From Rhodoferax sp. (GTDB lineage: Bacteria; Pseudomonadota; Gammaproteobacteria; Burkholderiales; Burkholderiaceae_C), in the NCBI GenBank assembly GCA_028711355.1, contig JAQTSL010000131.1, positions 1-9,215 of the forward strand: a DNA stretch of 9,215 nt, given 5' to 3'. The notes beneath the pieces were generated by a model. That model had not been told where the DNA came from. It did not search any database and saw only the letters and a program-made list of their open reading frames with translations. This document shows positions 5,852 to 9,215 of this stretch, one piece after another. The translations under genes were made by a program, and so were the position numbers. Numbering within the stretch: position 1 is the first letter of the stretch; each line of letters starts with the position of its first letter.

Positions 5852-7666
5852 ATGGAAATATCCCAGGCCGAAACCAGTTCGGTCGTCAATTCAGCCGCCA
5901 GTCGATCAGTTACCAGCAAGGCCAAACCGGCTGTGACCACCGTTGACACCGAAATTCGCGGTGCCGAGGTTTTGATACGTGCGTTACAGGCCGAAAACGT
6001 CAAATTCGTCTGGGGCTATCCCGGCGGGGCGGTGCTGCACATTTATGACGCCCTGTTCAAGCAGGAATCGATTCAGCATATCTTGGTGCGGCACGAACAG
6101 GCGGCGGTACACGCGGCCGATGGTTATGCGCGCGCTACCGGTGACGTTGGGGTGGCTTTGGTGACCTCGGGGCCGGGCGTGACTAACGCCGTGACTGGCA
6201 TCGCCACGGCCTACATGGACAGCATTCCGATGGTGATTATCAGTGGCCAGGTGCCCACACCCGCGATTGGCATGGACGCCTTTCAGGAATGCGACGCGGT
6301 GGGTATTACCCGGCCGGTGGTCAAGCACAATTTTCTGGTCAAGGACGCGCGTGACCTGTGCGACACGATCAAGAAGGCCTTTCACATCGCCCGCAGTGGT
6401 CGGCCCGGCCCGGTGGTGATCGACATCCCCAAAGATGTGTCGTTCAAAAAGGTGCCGTTTCATGGTTACCCGCAGAGTGTTGAGATGCGCTCGTATAACA
6501 CGGTGCGCAAGGGCCACGGCGGACAGATTCGCAAGGCTTTGCAGTTGTTGCTGGCGGCCAAGCGACCCTATATTTATACCGGTGGCGGCGTATTGCTAAG
6601 CAATGCCTCCAACGAATTGCGCCAGTTGGTTGATTTGTTGGGCTATCCGATTACTCATACCCTGATGGGGCTGGGCGCGTATCCGGCGACTGATCGCAAG
6701 TTTTTGGGGATGTTGGGGATGCACGGCACGCTGGAAGCCAATAACGCCATGCAAAACTGCGACGTGTTGCTGGCCGTTGGCGCGCGTTTTGACGACCGTG
6801 TCATTGGGAACCCCAAGCACTTTGCCCAAAACGAGCGCAAGATCATCCATGTGGACATCGATCCGTCGAGCATTTCCAAGCGAGTGCGTGTTGATATTCC
6901 GATTGTGGGCGATGTCAAGGATGTGCTGACCGAGCTGATCGCGATGATCAAGGAAAGTGCGGTCAAGCCCGACACCACTGCACTGGCGGCCTGGTGGAGC
7001 ACGATCGATGGTTGGCGTCAGCGTGACTGCCTGAAGTACGACCATGGCACCGGTGACGTCATCAAACCGCAGCATGTGGTGGAAACGCTGTGGAACATGA
7101 CCAAAGACGACGACGTCTATATCACGTCAGACGTCGGTCAGCACCAGATGTGGGCGGCCCAGTACTACAAATTTGACCAGCCACGGCGCTGGATCAATTC
7201 GGGCGGTCTGGGCACCATGGGGGTGGGCATTCCTTATGCCATGGGGATCAAGCTGGCCAAGCCCGACAGTGAAGTGTTTTGCATCACCGGCGAAGGCTCA
7301 GTACAGATGTGCATTCAAGAGCTGTCAACCTGCCTGCAATACAACACGCCGATCAAGATCGTGTCGTTGAACAACCGCTATCTGGGCATGGTGCGCCAAT
7401 GGCAAGAGGTTGAATACGAAGGCCGCTACAGCCACAGCTACATGGACGCTCTGCCCAACTTTGTCAAACTGGCCGAGGCCTATGGGCACGTAGGTATGTT
7501 GATCGAGCGCGCGCAAGATGTGGAACCCGCGTTGCGCGAGGCGCGCAAGCTCAAGGACCGCACCGTGTTCATGGATTTTCGTACCGACCCGACCGAAAAC
7601 GTGTTCCCGATGGTGCGCGCCGGCAGTGGCATCACCGAAATGCTGCTCAGTTCGGAAGATCTTTAA
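5852..7666 (+). CDS. ilvB: Acetohydroxyacid (acetolactate) synthase, large catalytic subunit
   Basis: A 604-residue thiamine-diphosphate and FAD enzyme. It joins two pyruvates to 2-acetolactate, or pyruvate and 2-oxobutyrate to 2-aceto-2-hydroxybutyrate, the first common step to valine, leucine and isoleucine. After about 33 variable residues the N-terminal ThDP pyrimidine domain begins (GAEVLIRALQ), with the catalytic glutamate E82 in RHEQAAVHAADGYARATG. The middle FAD-binding domain (about 220-380) contains LMGLGAYP and GARFDDRVIGNP. The C-terminal domain holds the ThDP/Mg motif GEGS at 480-483 followed by SLNNRYLGMVRQWQ. The metal ligand is Glu481 where many enzymes have Asp (GDG). The ATG has AAAGG at 5841-5845, 6 bases upstream. 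ilvN follows after 83 bp that contain a small CCTCC-GGG-GGAGG hairpin (7712-7724) and no other recognisable feature. By sequence style it is closest to the IlvI/AHAS III type. Confidence 0.97.
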   Translation: MEISQAETSSVVNSAASRSVTSKAKPAVTTVDTEIRGAEVLIRALQAENVKFVWGYPGGAVLHIYDALFKQESIQHILVRHEQAAVHAADGYARATGDVGVALVTSGPGVTNAVTGIATAYMDSIPMVIISGQVPTPAIGMDAFQECDAVGITRPVVKHNFLVKDARDLCDTIKKAFHIARSGRPGPVVIDIPKDVSFKKVPFHGYPQSVEMRSYNTVRKGHGGQIRKALQLLLAAKRPYIYTGGGVLLSNASNELRQLVDLLGYPITHTLMGLGAYPATDRKFLGMLGMHGTLEANNAMQNCDVLLAVGARFDDRVIGNPKHFAQNERKIIHVDIDPSSISKRVRVDIPIVGDVKDVLTELIAMIKESAVKPDTTALAAWWSTIDGWRQRDCLKYDHGTGDVIKPQHVVETLWNMTKDDDVYITSDVGQHQMWAAQYYKFDQPRRWINSGGLGTMGVGIPYAMGIKLAKPDSEVFCITGEGSVQMCIQELSTCLQYNTPIKIVSLNNRYLGMVRQWQEVEYEGRYSHSYMDALPNFVKLAEAYGHVGMLIERAQDVEPALREARKLKDRTVFMDFRTDPTENVFPMVRAGSGITEMLLSSEDL

Positions 7667-7749
7667 CCCAAACTGGATGAATCTATTGCCTGCCAAGCCC
7701 GCTGGTTACCGCCTCCGGGGGAGGGCAGCAAAATGAGGAGTCACATACT

Positions 7750-8241
7750 ATGAAACATATCATTGCTGTTTTGCTGGAAAACGAAGCGGGCGCCTTGTCG
7801 CGCGTGGTCGGGCTTTTTTCGGCCCGTGGTTACAACATCGAGTCGCTGACGGTGGCACCCACCGAAGACCCGAGCCTGTCGCGCATGACAATTCAAACGG
7901 CCGGGTCCGATGAGGTGATCGAGCAGATCACCAAGCATCTGAATCGTCTGATTGAGGTCGTCAAGGTGGTCGATCTGACCGAAGGAGCGTACACCGAACG
8001 CGAGTTGATGATGGTCAAGGTGCGCGCGGTGGGCAAGGAGCGCGAAGAGATGAAGCGCATGGCCGACATTTTTAGAGGTCGTATCATTGACGTAACGGAA
8101 AAGAGTTACACCGTGGAGCTGACCGGTGACCAGTCCAAAAATGACGCTTTTTTGAGTGCCATTGAAAACGGAGCCATCCTGGAAACGGTGCGTACCGGGG
8201 CCAGCGGCATTGGCCGGGGCGAGCGGATTTTGCGGGTTTGA
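7750..8241 (+). CDS. ilvN: Acetohydroxyacid synthase, small regulatory subunit
   Basis: A 163-residue protein, the same length as E. coli IlvH, that activates the catalytic subunit and confers feedback inhibition by valine. The N-terminal ACT domain (1 to about 75) has LLENEAGALSRVVGLFSARG and YNIESLTVAPTEDPSLSRMT. Residues N11, G14 and N29, which line the valine site in IlvH (established for the E. coli protein), are all kept, so valine sensitivity is expected. The C-terminal domain (about 80-163) includes RELMMVKVRA, FRGRIIDVTEKSYTVELTG and the ending GIGRGERILRV. TGAGGAG at 7734-7740 is a strong ribosome-binding site 9 bases before the ATG. It is downstream of ilvB in the same direction and separated from ilvC by 274 bp of repeats. 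The symbol ilvH is equally usable. Confidence 0.96.
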   Translation: MKHIIAVLLENEAGALSRVVGLFSARGYNIESLTVAPTEDPSLSRMTIQTAGSDEVIEQITKHLNRLIEVVKVVDLTEGAYTERELMMVKVRAVGKEREEMKRMADIFRGRIIDVTEKSYTVELTGDQSKNDAFLSAIENGAILETVRTGASGIGRGERILRV

Positions 8242-8278
8242 CCTCGTTGGCAGCAAAGTCACCCCGAAGCATGAAGGA

Positions 8279-8343
8279 TGGTTGTCATTACGGACTTGAT
8301 CCGCAATCCATCGATGCCGGGTCGCGGCCCGGTATGACAACCA
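8279..8343. repeat. Cloverleaf-like palindromic intergenic element
   Basis: A 65-bp element in the ilvN-ilvC gap. The outer arms TGGTTGTCAT (8279-8288) and ATGACAACCA (8334-8343) are perfect inverted repeats of 10 bp. Inside are two more hairpins: CGGA-CTTGA-TCCG (8291-8303) and CCGGG-TCGCGG-CCCGG (8317-8332). As RNA this would form a three-way junction. The wording (GTCATT, CGGACTTGATCCG, CCATCGATGCCGGG) resembles a dispersed repeat I recall from many proteobacterial genomes; that identification is from memory. There is no T-run, so it is not an ordinary terminator, and it contains no coding sequence. Confidence 0.8.
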
Positions 8344-8362
8344 GTTTTTTCACGTTAATCAG

Positions 8363-8494
8363 TTGGGGACAGAGCTGAAGATCTGTCCCGCAAGGTTGTC
8401 AGTTTGTTGGGGACAGAGCTAAAGATCTGTCCCGCAAGGTTGTTAGTTTGTTGGGGACAGAGCCGAATGTCTGTCCCGCAAGGTTGTCAGTTTG
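8363..8494. repeat. Three tandem 44-bp hairpin repeats (array B)
   Basis: Three full copies start at 8363, 8407 and 8451 with exact 44-bp spacing. Each has TTG before GGGACAGA, an 8-base loop, TCTGTCCC and then GCAAGGTTGT. The stem is identical in all three copies while loops differ (GCTGAAGA, GCTAAAGA, GCCGAATG), as expected if pairing is what is kept. One further change lies in the spacer of copy 2. The array ends 21 bases before the ilvC ATG, so the hairpins lie in the transcript between ilvN and ilvC if these are cotranscribed. It is related to the array at 2713-2927 in reverse orientation. Confidence 0.95.
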
Positions 8495-8515
8495 TTTTTT
8501 ATAACGGAGCGAGCG

Positions 8516-9215
8516 ATGAAAGTTTTTTACGATAAAGATTGTGATCTGAGTCTGATCAAGGGCAAGACCGTGGCTATCCTCGGTTACGGCAGTCAGGGCC
8601 ATGCCCATGCGCAAAACCTCAGCGACAGCGGTGTCAAGGTGGTGGTTGGCCTGCGCAAGGGCGGTGCCTCGTGGGACAAGGTTGGCAAAGCAGGCCTGAA
8701 CGTCATGGAAGTCAACGACGCCGTCAAGATTGCCGATGTGGTGATGATCTTGTTGCCCGACGAGCAAATTGCCGACGTCTATGCCAACAATGTGGCGCCC
8801 AACATCAAGCAGGGTGCCTCGCTGGTGTTCGCACACGGCTTCAACGTGCATTACAACCAGGTTTTGCCGCGTGCCGACCTGGATGTGTGGATGGTGGCGC
8901 CCAAAGCCCCTGGTCACACGGTGCGTAGCGCCTATGTTCAGGGCGGTGGTGTGCCGCAGTTGATTGCCATCCATCAAGACTGTAGCGGCAAGGCGCGTGA
9001 TTTGGCGCTGTCTTATGCCATGGCCAACGGTGGCGGCAAGGCCGGCATCATTGAGACCTCTTTCAAAGAAGAGACTGAGACCGATTTGTTTGGCGAGCAA
9101 GCTGTGTTGTGCGGCGGCGCCGTTGAACTGGTCAAAATGGGTTTCGAAACCCTGGTGGAAGCCGGTTACGCGCCCGAAATGGCCTACTTTGAATGCCTGC
9201 ATGAGCTCAAGCTGA
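8516..9215 (+). CDS. ilvC: Ketol-acid reductoisomerase, N-terminal 233 codons (partial)
   Basis: The gene runs off the window; 233 of about 338 residues are visible. The enzyme isomerises and reduces acetolactate or acetohydroxybutyrate with NADPH and Mg2+, following IlvBN. The Rossmann nucleotide motif GYGSQG is at 23-28, with R47 and S52 in the phosphate-binding loop (GLRKGGASW), pointing to NADPH. H107 (FAHGFNVHY), the APKAPGHTVR segment, and the metal-binding D190 and E194 in ETDLFGEQ are all in the canonical positions of class I enzymes. The ATG at 8516 has GGAG at 8506-8509, 6 bases upstream. Being 274 bp from ilvN with repeats between, it may be cotranscribed, but no promoter was recognised in the gap. 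Confidence 0.97.
   Translation, partial: MKVFYDKDCDLSLIKGKTVAILGYGSQGHAHAQNLSDSGVKVVVGLRKGGASWDKVGKAGLNVMEVNDAVKIADVVMILLPDEQIADVYANNVAPNIKQGASLVFAHGFNVHYNQVLPRADLDVWMVAPKAPGHTVRSAYVQGGGVPQLIAIHQDCSGKARDLALSYAMANGGGKAGIIETSFKEETETDLFGEQAVLCGGAVELVKMGFETLVEAGYAPEMAYFECLHELKL

Noticed and set aside
5754..5936. Leader peptide for ilv attenuation
   Set aside because: The frame has no Ile/Leu/Val codon cluster and runs into ilvB without a terminator/antiterminator structure. A start-stop ATGTAA at 5782-5787 has no strong ribosome-binding site.
7712..7724. Terminator between ilvB and ilvN
   Set aside because: CCTCC-GGG-GGAGG is a small hairpin without a following T-run, and the ilvN ribosome-binding site comes directly after it.
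8399..9202. 267-residue minus-strand frame opposite ilvC
   Set aside because: It is the antisense shadow of ilvC and runs into array B; the plus frame has all ketol-acid reductoisomerase motifs.

Overview
The window looks like chromosomal DNA of a betaproteobacterium of the order Burkholderiales, most likely family Comamonadaceae (Rhodoferax-like). This is judged from protein wording and gene order recalled from that group, not from a search. Base composition is moderately GC-rich, the genes are housekeeping or conserved hypothetical, and no phage, plasmid or transposase gene is present.

Layout. (1) Bases 1-2703, plus strand: the last 41 codons of inorganic pyrophosphatase (ppa), a fumarylacetoacetate hydrolase-family enzyme, and glutamine-dependent NAD+ synthetase (nadE). 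(2) Bases 2713-2927: four near-identical 55-bp tandem repeats, each able to fold into a long hairpin. (3) Bases 3010-3348: glnB, the PII nitrogen/carbon sensor. (4) Bases 3379-5526, minus strand: a tightly packed four-gene unit, transcribed in the order ECF-type sigma factor, DUF3619 membrane protein, DUF3106 secreted protein, RDD membrane protein. It converges on glnB and diverges from ilvB. (5) Bases 5527-5851: the divergent intergenic region, holding a possible ilvB promoter and an unusual start-less minus-strand reading frame. (6) Bases 5852-9215, plus strand: the branched-chain amino acid genes ilvB, ilvN (ilvH-like) and the first 233 codons of ilvC. The ilvN-ilvC gap of 274 bp holds a cloverleaf-like palindromic element and three 44-bp tandem hairpin repeats.

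How the parts work together. IlvB and IlvN form acetohydroxyacid synthase and IlvC does the next step towards valine, leucine and isoleucine. NadE makes NAD+ using glutamine, and its neighbour GlnB reports glutamine and 2-oxoglutarate status. The sigma-factor unit is probably a self-contained regulatory module in which DUF3619 is a candidate anti-sigma factor (inference).

The most interesting signal is in the repeats. The 55-bp array after nadE and the 44-bp array before ilvC look unrelated at first, but in opposite orientation they share the same flanks and an 8-bp stem that differs by one compensated base pair (T:A against A:T). They therefore look like two subfamilies of one structured, dispersed palindromic repeat family, similar in style to REP elements mobilised by RAYT-type transposases. 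No such transposase lies in the window.
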